A DNA stretch of 64,000 bases. It comes from Alteromonas genovensis. Lineage in GTDB: Bacteria > Pseudomonadota > Gammaproteobacteria > Enterobacterales > Alteromonadaceae. The position numbers were made by a program, and so were the translations under genes. The stretch spans positions 248,001-312,000 of the forward strand of contig NZ_JAAAWO010000005.1 of the NCBI RefSeq assembly GCF_010500895.1. The letters run 5' to 3'. Shown piece by piece: positions 47,493 to 56,652 of this stretch (within the stretch, counting starts at the first letter, position 1; the number at the start of each line of letters is the position of its first letter). The notes beneath the pieces were generated by a model. The model made no database searches. It was not told the origin of the DNA and was given only the letters and a program-made list of their open reading frames with translations.

Positions 47493-48224
47493 GTGAAGAA
47501 ACACGACAACATTTTTGCCGCCCCGCTGAACAAAGTCACCGACTTTAAATTTGATGAGTCAGTGGTTGATGTGTTTCCCGATATGATTCAACGCTCGGTG
47601 CCGGGCTATGAATCTATTATTCACGCTATTGGTGAACTTGCTGCAATGAAAGTAACCGATGGTAGCCGTGTTTATGACTTGGGCTGCTCTCTTGGCGCAG
47701 CAAGTTTATCGGTGGCAAGAGCAACAGAAAACAAAACCTGTGAAATCATCGGCATTGATAGCTCTGAGGCAATGGTTGACCGCTGCAAGCGGGTTGTTCA
47801 AACCTTTTCATTGCCAAACCCTGTTAGAGTTGAACAAGGAATGGCCCAGGACATTCGGATAGATAATGCATCTATGGTGATAATGAATTTCACTTTGCAG
47901 TTTATTCCCCCTGCGGATAGGGAGAGTCTGCTTAAACGAATTTTTGACGGCTTGAATCCTGGGGGCATACTGGTTTTATCTGAAAAAATTCGCCACCCTT
48001 CAGTGGCTGGAAATGAGCTTTTAATCGACTTACATCATCAATTTAAGCGTGATAATGGCTACAGCGAGTTAGAAGTCAGTCAAAAACGTGCCTCGCTAGA
48101 AAAGGTCATGTTGACCGATACGTATGCAGAGCATGAGCAAAGGCTCAGCAACGCGGGGTTTGACGAGGTAGTGATGTGGTTTAAGTGCTACAACTTCACC
48201 TCTATTGTTGCCCTTAAGCAATAG
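47493..48224 (+). CDS. cmoA: Carboxy-SAM synthase
   Basis: 243 aa (E. coli 247). It makes carboxy-S-adenosylmethionine from SAM and prephenate for the tRNA wobble modification cmo5U. Marks: VFPDMIQRSVPGYE, VYDLGCSLGAASLSV, NFTLQF and KRDNGYSELEVSQKR. The frame is open 20 codons upstream, but the GTG at 47493 (VKKHDNIFAAPL) aligns with the E. coli start and has AGAGA upstream. cmoB follows after 107 nt. Confidence 0.95.
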   Translation: MKKHDNIFAAPLNKVTDFKFDESVVDVFPDMIQRSVPGYESIIHAIGELAAMKVTDGSRVYDLGCSLGAASLSVARATENKTCEIIGIDSSEAMVDRCKRVVQTFSLPNPVRVEQGMAQDIRIDNASMVIMNFTLQFIPPADRESLLKRIFDGLNPGGILVLSEKIRHPSVAGNELLIDLHHQFKRDNGYSELEVSQKRASLEKVMLTDTYAEHEQRLSNAGFDEVVMWFKCYNFTSIVALKQ

Positions 48225-48331
48225 GTGTACAGCCTCAAGTTACATGTACCACTTTATTGGCACTCACCATTTCTTTTAGCTACACACGGCGTTATCAACG
48301 TTTAATACATTAAGAGCACAACGAGAACACA

Positions 48332-49315
48332 ATGAGCAAATTAGCGCAGACTTGGTTTAACGACTGCTATAAATCTCTGTTAGATAGCCCTCTTTCAGCG
48401 TGGCTTCAAACGCTTCCTTCACAACTCAACACTTGGCAGCAACACAATAAGCACGGTGAGTTCGACAAGTGGTGTCGACTTCTCGCCAAGTTGCCGCAAA
48501 CAGCGCCTAGCACTGTTGAATTAAGCACCAGCGTAACCGTAGGCACTGCTGCTGACATAAACGAATATACTCAAAAACAAATTAGTGGGTTATTGAAGCA
48601 ATTTATGCCTTGGCGTAAAGGCCCTTTCTATCTGCACGACATTCACATCGATACCGAGTGGCGCTCAGATTGGAAATGGGATCGCGTAGTGCCTCATATT
48701 GCGCCGCTTAAAAACAGACAAGTGCTAGACGTAGGCTGTGGCAGTGGCTATCACATGTGGAGAATGCTGGGCGAAGACGCATCCGGTGTTTATGGTATCG
48801 ACCCCACACAGCTGTTTTTAATTCAGTTTCAAGCCATTAAGCACTTTATCGGACAACGAAATATTCATTTCCTGCCCCTTGGCATTGAAGACATGCAGCC
48901 GCTTAAGGCTTTCGACACCGTGTTTTCAATGGGAGTCCTCTATCACCGTAAGGATCCCATGCAGTTTCTTACCCAGTTGAAAGACCAGCTACGTAAGGGT
49001 GGCGAGTTAGTGCTTGAGACCCTTGTTGTTGATGGTGATGAAACCACTGTACTGATGGCTGGCGAGCGTTACGCACAAATGCGTAATGTTTGGTTTCTTC
49101 CCAGTGCAAAGGCGCTGATGGTGTGGTTAGAGCGTCTCGGATTTGAAAATATACGTGTAGTTGATATTAACCACACTACCCTTGATGAGCAGCGTGCAAC
49201 AGAATGGATGGAGACCCAGTCGTTGAAAGATTTTCTCAACCCAGAAGATATTACGCGCACCATTGAAGGCTACCCTGCACCACAAAGAGCCGTGATCGTC
49301 GCTAACAAAAAGTAA
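48332..49315 (+). CDS. cmoB: tRNA U34 carboxymethyltransferase
   Basis: 327 aa (E. coli 323). It transfers the carboxymethyl group from carboxy-SAM to 5-hydroxyuridine at tRNA position 34. Marks: [57 protein letters not shown] and RNVWFLPS. It pairs with cmoA. Downstream, 95 bp with a large inverted repeat separate it from the glucosylglycerate operon. Confidence 0.97.
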   Translation: MSKLAQTWFNDCYKSLLDSPLSAWLQTLPSQLNTWQQHNKHGEFDKWCRLLAKLPQTAPSTVELSTSVTVGTAADINEYTQKQISGLLKQFMPWRKGPFYLHDIHIDTEWRSDWKWDRVVPHIAPLKNRQVLDVGCGSGYHMWRMLGEDASGVYGIDPTQLFLIQFQAIKHFIGQRNIHFLPLGIEDMQPLKAFDTVFSMGVLYHRKDPMQFLTQLKDQLRKGGELVLETLVVDGDETTVLMAGERYAQMRNVWFLPSAKALMVWLERLGFENIRVVDINHTTLDEQRATEWMETQSLKDFLNPEDITRTIEGYPAPQRAVIVANKK

Positions 49316-49353
49316 TTGCGCTCATCTTGAAGTTAATCGCTTTGTTGGCATAG

Positions 49354-49412
49354 ATGTTGTAACCCTAATCAGCTATGGAGTGCTAATTCTGTATTGATTA
49401 GGGTGACAACAT
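49354..49412 (+). promoter_or_regulatory. 18-bp inverted repeat covering the RBS and AUG of the glycerate kinase gene
   Basis: The left arm ATGTTGTAACCCTAATCA (49354-49371) is complementary to the right arm TGATTAGGGTGACAACAT (49395-49412) at 17 of 18 positions; the only mismatch is A49361/G49405. The loop is 23 nt. The right arm holds the Shine-Dalgarno AGGG and the first two bases of the start codon, so in RNA the translation start would be buried in the stem. As DNA it could equally be two operator sites in inverted orientation. Confidence 0.75.
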
Positions 49413-50280
49413 GGATATACATGGCTTTTTAACAGCCCATCATCTGCCAAGTAGTTATGCAGACACTGCACAAATGTGGTTCATCCCACTCTGTGAACAG
49501 TTACTAAAGCACCAAAAAAGTGCAAAAAAACCATTCATTGTGGGTATTAATGGTTGCCAAGGCTCTGGAAAGTCTACACTCACAAGTTTTATAGAAACCT
49601 TTTTGAAATCTGAGCACGACATGCGTGTGGTCTCTCTTTCCATCGATGATTTTTATCTCGACAAAAAACACCGAAACGCCCTTGCCATAAAGGTACACCC
49701 ACTATTAAAGACGCGCGGCGTACCGGGAACCCACAACATAGCATTGGCTCTCGATACGTTTTCTATGCTTGAAAAAGGCGAACGTACACAACTCCCACGG
49801 TTTGATAAATCCACAGATAACCCCTTCCCGATATCTCAGTGGCCGGTAATGGACGCTCTTTCTGATGTCATTATTTTAGAAGGGTGGTGCGTGGGCGTCT
49901 CGCCACAAGAATCGTCAGCGTTAACACACCCTGTTAATGCGCTAGAAAGCGAGGAAGATTCTCTGTGTACATGGCGCTCTTTTGTTAACAGCGAATTAGG
50001 TAATCAATATCAAACACTTTTTAACAAGATAGATTATAGTGTAATGCTAGCGGCGCCCTCCTTCGACAGCGTTCTACATTGGCGTTTAGAGCAAGAGCAC
50101 AAGCTTGCCAAAACGTCTAAAGGTGAAAAAACTGGCGTAATGAACGATGATGAGGTTGCTCGCTTTATTGAACACTATCAGCGCCTTACTGAGCATGCAC
50201 TCAGTACGCTCCCTCAGCAATGCGATACCGTATTCTATTTAGACGAACACAGAAACATCACACAACAGGATTTGAAGTAA
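49411..50280 (+). CDS. D-glycerate kinase (plant GLYK-type P-loop kinase)
   Basis: 289 aa. The P-loop is GINGCQGSGKST (about residues 45-56), followed by LSIDDFYLDKKHR, HPLLKTRGVPGTHN and PRFDKSTDNP, which mark the GLYK/Tda10 kinase family; plant members convert D-glycerate to 3-phosphoglycerate. WCVGV lies in the lid region. Its stop overlaps the ATG of the next gene by one base. In this operon it would recapture the glycerate released by the phosphorylase. Product position (2- or 3-phosphate) cannot be told from sequence. Confidence 0.85.
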   Translation: MDIHGFLTAHHLPSSYADTAQMWFIPLCEQLLKHQKSAKKPFIVGINGCQGSGKSTLTSFIETFLKSEHDMRVVSLSIDDFYLDKKHRNALAIKVHPLLKTRGVPGTHNIALALDTFSMLEKGERTQLPRFDKSTDNPFPISQWPVMDALSDVIILEGWCVGVSPQESSALTHPVNALESEEDSLCTWRSFVNSELGNQYQTLFNKIDYSVMLAAPSFDSVLHWRLEQEHKLAKTSKGEKTGVMNDDEVARFIEHYQRLTEHALSTLPQQCDTVFYLDEHRNITQQDLK

Positions 50281-51089
50281 TGACAAAAACGCTTGTTTTC
50301 ACCGATATGGATGGCACGCTGTTAGACCATCATACTTACTCTTTTGAGGCGGCGAAACCGGCTTTAACCGCATTGGACAAAAAGCAGATCCCCGTTATTC
50401 CAACCACCAGCAAGACCTTTGCAGAGCTTCAGCCTCTTAGAGAAAAAATAGATTTAACGGGCCCTTTCATCATTGAAAATGGCGCTGCCATTTTTATTCC
50501 TCATGGTTTTTTTAAACAAAAGCCAGCTGGCACAGTGTGGGTAGACGGATATTGGTGTAAGGCGTTTATATCGAGCAAAAATCATTGGATTAAGCTGTTG
50601 GAAAAAATAAGCGGTGACTTTGAAGGCAGCTACAAACAGTTTTCCAAAATGTCCATTGAAGAAATCCAAGACAGTACCGGATTAGATGAATACTCAGCCT
50701 CTCTTGCTGCTAAGCGTCAGTTTGGCGAGCCCATTTTGTGGCAAGGAAGTGATGATGATAAACAAAAATTTCTCAAAGCAGTATCACAAAGAGGTGCGTA
50801 TCCTCTAGAAGGTGGGCGATTTATCCACGTTTCCGGCAACTGCGATAAAGGCCAAGCGCTAACGTGGCTGGCAAAAGAATACCAAAGACAAAATGGGGTT
50901 TGCGTACAAACCGTAGCCCTTGGAGACGGAAATAACGATATTGCCATGCTAGAAGCGGCAGATGTCTCAATACGAATTTTATCACCGGTAAATCCTCCGC
51001 CAACAGTAAAAAAAGAAGAGGTATATACCAGCACCCTTAACGGTCCAGAAGGTTGGACTGAAATGCTTACTCAATTGCTATCTCTATAA
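50280..51089 (+). CDS. Glucosyl(mannosyl)-3-phosphoglycerate phosphatase, HAD-IIB
   Basis: 269 aa HAD-IIB phosphatase. Motif I is FTDMDGTLLDHHTYS, motif II the Thr in PTTSKT, then FIIENGAAIFIP and motif IV ALGDGNNDIAMLEAADV. This pattern is that of mannosyl-3-phosphoglycerate phosphatases, which also accept the glucosyl compound. Placement one gene before a GT81 synthase argues for glucosyl-3-phosphoglycerate as substrate (GpgP). The ATG at 50280 overlaps the previous stop; 20 more codons are open upstream but are not part of the fold. Confidence 0.87.
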   Translation: MTKTLVFTDMDGTLLDHHTYSFEAAKPALTALDKKQIPVIPTTSKTFAELQPLREKIDLTGPFIIENGAAIFIPHGFFKQKPAGTVWVDGYWCKAFISSKNHWIKLLEKISGDFEGSYKQFSKMSIEEIQDSTGLDEYSASLAAKRQFGEPILWQGSDDDKQKFLKAVSQRGAYPLEGGRFIHVSGNCDKGQALTWLAKEYQRQNGVCVQTVALGDGNNDIAMLEAADVSIRILSPVNPPPTVKKEEVYTSTLNGPEGWTEMLTQLLSL

Positions 51090-51101
51090 TCAGGAGCACA
51101 C

Positions 51102-52328
51102 ATGGCTGATTTTTATCAAAACGGTGTTATTACTACATTACACAACTTATCGCGCAGACCTACTGAAGACTTAGAGGCTGAGCTATTACAATTCTCCAAA
51201 AAACGTCCCATGGCGTTAATTTTGCCCTCTTTGTTTTCAGAGCTTGAAGGTGACGCATTACCTCATATTATTGGTGAGCTTACATCGGTTCCCTATTTGG
51301 CCGAAGTTGTTATCGGATTAGACAGAGCCAACGAAGAGCAATATAAACACGCACTTAAATTTTTCGGTAAATTACCACAGCACCACCGAGTGTTATGGAA
51401 CGATGGGCCGCGCCTAAAGGCCTTAGACGAAGAGTTACAAGCGCAGGGTTTAGCCCCAAAGGAAATGGGTAAAGGCAGGAACGTTTGGTACTGCATGGGT
51501 TACATACTGGCCTCAAACCGCGCTGAATCTGTGGCGCTTCACGATTGCGATATTGTGACCTATGAAAAAGACTTACTTGCCAAGCTAATTTATCCCGTTG
51601 CGAACCCCAACTTTAACTACGAGTTCTGTAAAGGGTTTTACGCCCGTGTTGCCAACGGTAAAATTAACGGTCGTGTTTCTCGCTTGCTGGTAACTCCTTT
51701 GCTAAGAGCCCTAAAACGCATTATGGGCGACAATGAATACCTTGAGTTTATGGATAGCTTTCGTTATCCACTTGCGGGAGAGTTTTCATTTAGACGTGAC
51801 GTGTTAAACGACATTCGCATTCCGAGCGACTGGGGACTAGAGATTGGTGTGTTGTCTGAGATGCATCGCAACTATTCCCATAACCGTCTATGCCAAGCAG
51901 ACATCTGCGATATTTACGACCATAAGCACCAGGATTTATCATTGAATAATGATCAAGGCGGCTTATCAAAAATGTCTATCGACATCACTAAAGCCATTTT
52001 CAGGAAACTGGCCACTCAGGGCTATACGTTCAGTAATGAAATGTTCCGCTCAATTAAGGCGACGTACTTTAGGATTGCACTCGACTTTATCGAAACCTAC
52101 CACAACGACGCGGTAATGAACGGGTTAACCCTAGACATTCACAGCGAAGAAAAAGCGGTAGAAATGTTTGCCAGTAACATTATGAAAGCGGGTCAAAATT
52201 TCTTAGAAAATCCGATGGAAACGCCGTTTATTCCAAGTTGGAACCGAGTAACTAGTGCGGTACCTGACATTTTAGAACGCCTACTTGAAGCGGTTGAAGC
52301 AGACACCGCCGAATATATGGAGAAGTAA
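51102..52328 (+). CDS. gpgS: Glucosyl-3-phosphoglycerate synthase (GT81)
   Basis: 408 aa retaining GT-A glycosyltransferase. It joins glucose from an NDP-glucose to 3-phosphoglycerate. A nucleotide-sugar domain begins [12 protein letters not shown], and the metal-binding DxD is DCD (about residues 148-150, [13 protein letters not shown]). KGFYARV and [12 protein letters not shown] are typical of GpgS, with a long helical C-terminal part. It starts 12 nt after the phosphatase gene; the phosphorylase follows after one base. Confidence 0.9.
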   Translation: MADFYQNGVITTLHNLSRRPTEDLEAELLQFSKKRPMALILPSLFSELEGDALPHIIGELTSVPYLAEVVIGLDRANEEQYKHALKFFGKLPQHHRVLWNDGPRLKALDEELQAQGLAPKEMGKGRNVWYCMGYILASNRAESVALHDCDIVTYEKDLLAKLIYPVANPNFNYEFCKGFYARVANGKINGRVSRLLVTPLLRALKRIMGDNEYLEFMDSFRYPLAGEFSFRRDVLNDIRIPSDWGLEIGVLSEMHRNYSHNRLCQADICDIYDHKHQDLSLNNDQGGLSKMSIDITKAIFRKLATQGYTFSNEMFRSIKATYFRIALDFIETYHNDAVMNGLTLDIHSEEKAVEMFASNIMKAGQNFLENPMETPFIPSWNRVTSAVPDILERLLEAVEADTAEYMEK

Positions 52329-52329
52329 T

Positions 52330-54084
52330 ATGGCATGGGATCCTCTCTATGACAAAGTAAAGCACCATTTAGAGACTATCTATGCCGATGTTTCGTTAGA
52401 CGTGTCCTATGACACGCTAACGGAGCAGCTGCTAGCCGCTATCGGCATAGCATCGAGCGAAGACATTGCTTCGCCTCAATCTCACCATAACTATTGGGAC
52501 GAAGAAGATATTATCATGATCACCTATGGTGATAGCGTTATTCGTGATAACGAAAAACCATTGGTAACCTTGAATAACTTCTTACATCAATATTGCAAAA
52601 ACACGATCAACAATGTGCATATATTGCCGTTCTTCCCCTATAGCTCCGATGATGGCTTTTCAGTCATTGATTACTCAACAGTGAATGAGTCGTTAGGCTC
52701 GTGGGACGACATAGAGGCCATAGCGAAAGACTATGGGCTGATGACAGATTTGGTAATAAACCATTGCTCGGCGAGAAGCGTTTGGTTTGATAACTTTATT
52801 AAAAGTGAAGGACCCGGTTCAGATTTTTTCTTTACCGCAGACCCGCAAGATGACCTTTCTATGGTAACTAGGCCTCGTGTGTCACCGTTACTGCGAGAAA
52901 CGGAAACCGCCGAAGGGACTAAGTACGTGTGGTGTACCTTCAGTCATGATCAGGTCGATTTTGATTTTAGAAATCCAAAGGTGCTGCTGGCCTTTGTGGA
53001 CATTATCAAACTGTATATTGATAAAGGCACCAAGCTTTTCCGCCTAGATGCGGTGGCATTTTTGTGGAAAATTGTCGGTTCAAACAGCATCAACCTGTTT
53101 CAAACCCACGAAGTTGTGCGTTTACTGAGAACGCTGATTGAGCATGTCGATCCTTCTATTATTATCATCACAGAAACCAACATTCCGAATAGAGAAAACC
53201 TAACGTATTTCGGCAATGCTAACGAAGCGCATGCCATTTATAACTTCTCTCTACCACCGCTTTTGGTTAACACGTTAGTGACCGGCGACTGTACCTATTT
53301 AAAAAGCTGGATGATGAGTATGCCGCCCGCGCAAAACGGCACGGCCTATTTTAATTTCATTGCATCTCATGATGGTATTGGACTGCGTCCCGCAGAGGGG
53401 CTGCTAGACGATGAGGAAATATCCGAATTGGTTCATACCATGCAGAACTTTGGCGGTAAGATTTCTTGGCGTGCATCTGAGCATGGTAAACAAAAACCTT
53501 ATGAAATTAATATTACCCTGTTTGACGCATTACAAGGCACCACTAAAGGGCCAGACCGGTTCCAAGTAGACCGCTTTATCTGTGCCCACTCAATTATGCT
53601 AGGCATGGAAGGTATTCCCGGGCTGTATATTCATAGTTTATTGGGCACCTCCAATGACTATGAAAAAGTGGCGAATACAGGACAAAATCGAAGTATTAAC
53701 CGTCGTCGCTGGAATATTGATGAATTAGAGACTTTGCTCGATTCGCCCTTCTCTCAACACCACAAAGTGTTAACCCGGGTGTCTCAGCTTATCCGCATAC
53801 GAAAGGCGCAACCGGCGTTTCACCCAAATGCAACTCAGTTCACGCTGCAGTTGGGTAATGAAATATTTGGGTATTGGCGACAAAGTCTTGATAGAAAGCA
53901 GAGTATTTTCTGCGTAAATAATATTTGCGATGAAGAAAAAACCATTTTGCTATCAGATATCAATTTAATCGGCACTGACAACTGGATAGACTTGGTAACA
54001 CGTGATGAAATTTGTCTTTCAAGCGGCTTCATTCAATTGAAGCCCTACCAGACATTATGGATCAGTAATCAAGACTTTGAATAG
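52330..54084 (+). CDS. GH13_18 glucosylglycerate phosphorylase
   Basis: 584 aa member of the sucrose-phosphorylase subfamily of alpha-amylase enzymes. Catalytic residues: nucleophile D240 ([11 protein letters not shown]), acid/base E282 (ITETNIP) and the stabilising D348 (SHDGIGLRP). The [17 protein letters not shown] segment is typical. Members related to E. coli YcjM and sucrose phosphorylase cleave alpha-glucosides with phosphate to glucose-1-phosphate. The neighbours make glucosylglycerate and phosphorylate glycerate, so glucosylglycerate is the most likely substrate rather than sucrose. GGAG lies eight bases before the ATG. Confidence 0.86.
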   Translation: MAWDPLYDKVKHHLETIYADVSLDVSYDTLTEQLLAAIGIASSEDIASPQSHHNYWDEEDIIMITYGDSVIRDNEKPLVTLNNFLHQYCKNTINNVHILPFFPYSSDDGFSVIDYSTVNESLGSWDDIEAIAKDYGLMTDLVINHCSARSVWFDNFIKSEGPGSDFFFTADPQDDLSMVTRPRVSPLLRETETAEGTKYVWCTFSHDQVDFDFRNPKVLLAFVDIIKLYIDKGTKLFRLDAVAFLWKIVGSNSINLFQTHEVVRLLRTLIEHVDPSIIIITETNIPNRENLTYFGNANEAHAIYNFSLPPLLVNTLVTGDCTYLKSWMMSMPPAQNGTAYFNFIASHDGIGLRPAEGLLDDEEISELVHTMQNFGGKISWRASEHGKQKPYEINITLFDALQGTTKGPDRFQVDRFICAHSIMLGMEGIPGLYIHSLLGTSNDYEKVANTGQNRSINRRRWNIDELETLLDSPFSQHHKVLTRVSQLIRIRKAQPAFHPNATQFTLQLGNEIFGYWRQSLDRKQSIFCVNNICDEEKTILLSDINLIGTDNWIDLVTRDEICLSSGFIQLKPYQTLWISNQDFE

Positions 54085-54130
54085 TGTGTATCGGTAAGGC
54101 TGCTGGCCTATATGAGACTGTGGCCTAAGT

Positions 54131-54161
54131 GCCGAAACCTGTGACGAAAGAGGGTTTCGGC
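54131..54161 (+). terminator. Hairpin after the glucosylglycerate operon
   Basis: GCCGAAACC (54131-54139) pairs perfectly with GGTTTCGGC (54153-54161); a flanking AAGTG/CACTT pair can extend it past a 2-nt bulge. No T-run follows, so termination would be Rho-assisted or this is a 3' stabiliser. A second small stem TGTCGA/TCGACA lies at 54191-54218. Confidence 0.45.
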
Positions 54162-54285
54162 TCACTTGGCTCCAGGTATTTAGAGCAAGTTGTCGATATG
54201 GGCAAGTATCCTTCGACATAGCCCTAAACACAGACAGTAGTCTCAAACATGGACCGTAGTTTTAAACAGAAATGAACAGTATTTT

Positions 54286-54969
54286 ATGCAACCTATAACC
54301 ACTTTTATATTTGATTTAGACGGTACACTTGTTGATTCAGTTCCCGACCTTGCGAGTGCATTAAACAATGCACTCAGCGATGTGGGTATGGCAAAGTTTG
54401 GTGAATCCACAATTAGAAATTGGGTGGGTAATGGTGCAAGAGTGCTGGTTGAACGAGGACTATCGGGTAAAACTGATGCTAACACGCAGCAGTGTAACTC
54501 TATAAGCAACGAGTTAATCGACCATACCTTTCAGCGTTTTTTATATCATTACGATTTAAACGTGTGTCGCGCTTCTACTCTTTACCCTCATGTGTATGAC
54601 ACACTCAGTACCCTTTCACGCAAAGGCTATACGCTAGCGCTAGTAACCAATAAGCCCAAAAAGTTTATTGCCCCCATTGTAGAAGCGTTCAAGGTAGAAT
54701 CTTTTTTCTCTCTTTTTATTGGGGGTGATTCTTTAAAGGAAAAGAAACCTTCCCCCTTGCCTTTGAACCATGTTTGTAAAACCCTGAACGTCAAAGCAAG
54801 TGAGTGCGTAATGGTGGGCGATTCGAAAAACGATATTTTAGCGGCACATGCTGCAAACATGCGAAGTGTTGGACTTACCTATGGGTATAACTACGGCGAA
54901 GATATTGGTGCACACAACCCTAATTGGGTATTCGATGACTTTAGTCGGATCGCTTCAATTACCCCCTAG
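54286..54969 (+). CDS. gph: Phosphoglycolate phosphatase-like HAD hydrolase
   Basis: 227 aa. HAD motif I is FDLDGTLVDSVPDL, motif II the Thr in LVTNKP, motif III K in KKPSPLPL, motif IV MVGDSKNDILAA; the cap domain has the RNWVGNGARVLVERGL segment typical of Gph. It would clear 2-phosphoglycolate. It stands just beyond the glucosylglycerate operon, 201 bp away; functional linkage is uncertain. Confidence 0.9.
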   Translation: MQPITTFIFDLDGTLVDSVPDLASALNNALSDVGMAKFGESTIRNWVGNGARVLVERGLSGKTDANTQQCNSISNELIDHTFQRFLYHYDLNVCRASTLYPHVYDTLSTLSRKGYTLALVTNKPKKFIAPIVEAFKVESFFSLFIGGDSLKEKKPSPLPLNHVCKTLNVKASECVMVGDSKNDILAAHAANMRSVGLTYGYNYGEDIGAHNPNWVFDDFSRIASITP

Positions 54970-55268
54970 CACTATTTACTTAGCACTTTTCCCTTACACC
55001 TTCAGCCCTATAGCCTCAAGCCTATACAAGCGGCGTCCAATAGAGCACCTAGTCTAATCGATACTTCCAACTAGTCACTCTTCACCCTCAATTTTAGTTA
55101 AGACTCTCAATAAAGGATAAACACTATCGCATTTACCTTTGGTGAATAGCGTACTTTTTCTGTAGTATTCCCCGTCTATTTTTATCGTTGTTAACTTTGT
55201 TTTCGTCTTTATTTGGCCAAAAGTAAACAGCCTCATGCCACGGTTAAATCACTCAGGGAGTTATCGAA
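54970..55268. other. Intergenic region upstream of moeA
   Basis: 299 bp without a gene or clear terminator. The last 20 bases hold CAGGGAG, the moeA ribosome site. I do not see a molybdenum-cofactor riboswitch. Confidence 0.4.
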
Positions 55269-56519
55269 ATGTCATCCAGCTGGCTTTCATTGGAAGAGGC
55301 GCTCTCAAAGGCGCTGGCAGCGACACATGTAGTTTCTGACATTGAAACAATAAGCTTGTTTAGTGCACATCGTCGTGTAGTGGCACAAGACGTTGTCGCC
55401 ACGATAGATGTGCCGCCATGGGATAACTCTGCAATGGACGGGTTTGCTATTAATGCAAATTCGTACACTCAAGGCCAAGCGCTTACCGTTCAAGGTATTA
55501 TTACAGCTGGAGAAAAGGCTTCTACCCCCCTTTCCGCGGGTCATGCTTACAAAATTATGACTGGCGCGCCTATTCCAGATGGCGCGAATACAGTGATAAT
55601 GATTGAGAACTGTGGCAATGATGCCAACGGCAACCTGATCATTAATGAGGCCCCTACACTGGGTCAAAATATTCGCCCTCAAGCCAATGATATCGCCAAG
55701 GGGCAAGTTCTTATTAAAGAAGGGACTCAGCTGCGGGCAGAGCACCTCATGTTACTCTCCTCTCAAGGCCTAAACGAGGTTGTGGTTTATCGAAAATTAC
55801 GAGTTGGTATTGTTGCCACTGGCAACGAACTGGCGGCCCCTGGAGAGTCGCGTAGCGACACGCAAATTTACGAGTCGAACCGTGTTGGCATAAGCGCTAT
55901 TCTAAGTGACCAAAATGTAGAAGTTATCGATTTTGGCATAGTTGAAGATGATAAAGCATCTCTGACTAGGTTGTTTCATCAAGCGGCATCTACTACTGCA
56001 GACCCTACTAGCAACGTGACAGGCAACCATGTGGATATTATGGTGAGCAGCGGCGGTGTATCCGTTGGCGATGCCGATTATGTAAAAGACGTCATAGAGG
56101 CCATGGGCCACATCGAGTTTTGGAAAATTGCCGTTAAACCTGGAAAACCTTTTGCACTCGGTAGATTGAACAATACCGTATTTTGTGGGCTTCCAGGTAA
56201 CCCAGTTTCCTCGTTTGTGACGGCTAAGCTTCTTGTACTTCCCATCATTAGTAAAATGCAGGGGCGGCAAGATGGTCACACTGCGCTCACAGTAACGGCC
56301 ACGCTGACAAAAGACATTAAGGGTCGCGCTGGGCGTCGAGATTACCAGCGAGCCACGATGAGTTACGACGACAATGGGAACTTAGTGGTCACGCCGTTTA
56401 AAACTCAAAGCTCAGGCGTGATGACATCGATCACATCCGCTAATTGCTTTATGATCATCCATGAAGATATAAGCACATTAGCTATAGGCGATACGGTGCC
56501 GGTGATGCCATTTACCTAG
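55269..56519 (+). CDS. moeA: Molybdopterin molybdenumtransferase MoeA
   Basis: 416 aa (E. coli 411). It inserts molybdate into adenylylated molybdopterin. The N-terminal VPPWDNSAMDGFAI, KIMTGAPIPDGANTVI, the MPT-binding VGIVATGNEL and SSGGVSVGDADYVKD, and PGKPFALGRL..CFGLPGNPVS-type segments (here CGLPGNPVSSF) are present. GGGAG lies upstream of the ATG. No other molybdenum-cofactor gene is in the window. Confidence 0.95.
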   Translation: MSSSWLSLEEALSKALAATHVVSDIETISLFSAHRRVVAQDVVATIDVPPWDNSAMDGFAINANSYTQGQALTVQGIITAGEKASTPLSAGHAYKIMTGAPIPDGANTVIMIENCGNDANGNLIINEAPTLGQNIRPQANDIAKGQVLIKEGTQLRAEHLMLLSSQGLNEVVVYRKLRVGIVATGNELAAPGESRSDTQIYESNRVGISAILSDQNVEVIDFGIVEDDKASLTRLFHQAASTTADPTSNVTGNHVDIMVSSGGVSVGDADYVKDVIEAMGHIEFWKIAVKPGKPFALGRLNNTVFCGLPGNPVSSFVTAKLLVLPIISKMQGRQDGHTALTVTATLTKDIKGRAGRRDYQRATMSYDDNGNLVVTPFKTQSSGVMTSITSANCFMIIHEDISTLAIGDTVPVMPFT

Positions 56520-56530
56520 CGCTTAAGCCT

Positions 56531-56558
56531 TGCCTGTTGAGCTATGCCTATTGAGCTA
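56531..56558. repeat. 14-bp tandem duplication after moeA
   Basis: TGCCTGTTGAGCTA is followed directly by TGCCTATTGAGCTA (one difference) and a partial third copy TGCCTTTTG. It lies just past the moeA stop. Confidence 0.75.
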
Positions 56559-56652
56559 TGCCTTTTGCTTTTCATCTTTCAAACAATGCTGTTTAGACAT
56601 GAGCTTTTAAAAACATCTTAGTCTGAATTTTTTACCGTGAGAATAAACATCT

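Noticed and set aside
52330-54084. Sucrose phosphorylase as the product
   Set aside because: The subfamily fits, but the neighbouring synthase, phosphatase and glycerate kinase point to glucosylglycerate; no sucrose genes are near.
54970-55268. Molybdenum-cofactor riboswitch upstream of moeA
   Set aside because: No conserved stem pattern recognisable and no other moa/moe genes nearby.
55305-55745. 146-codon open frame on the minus strand inside moeA
   Set aside because: Antisense to MoeA with its intact motifs; it is a shadow of the real gene.
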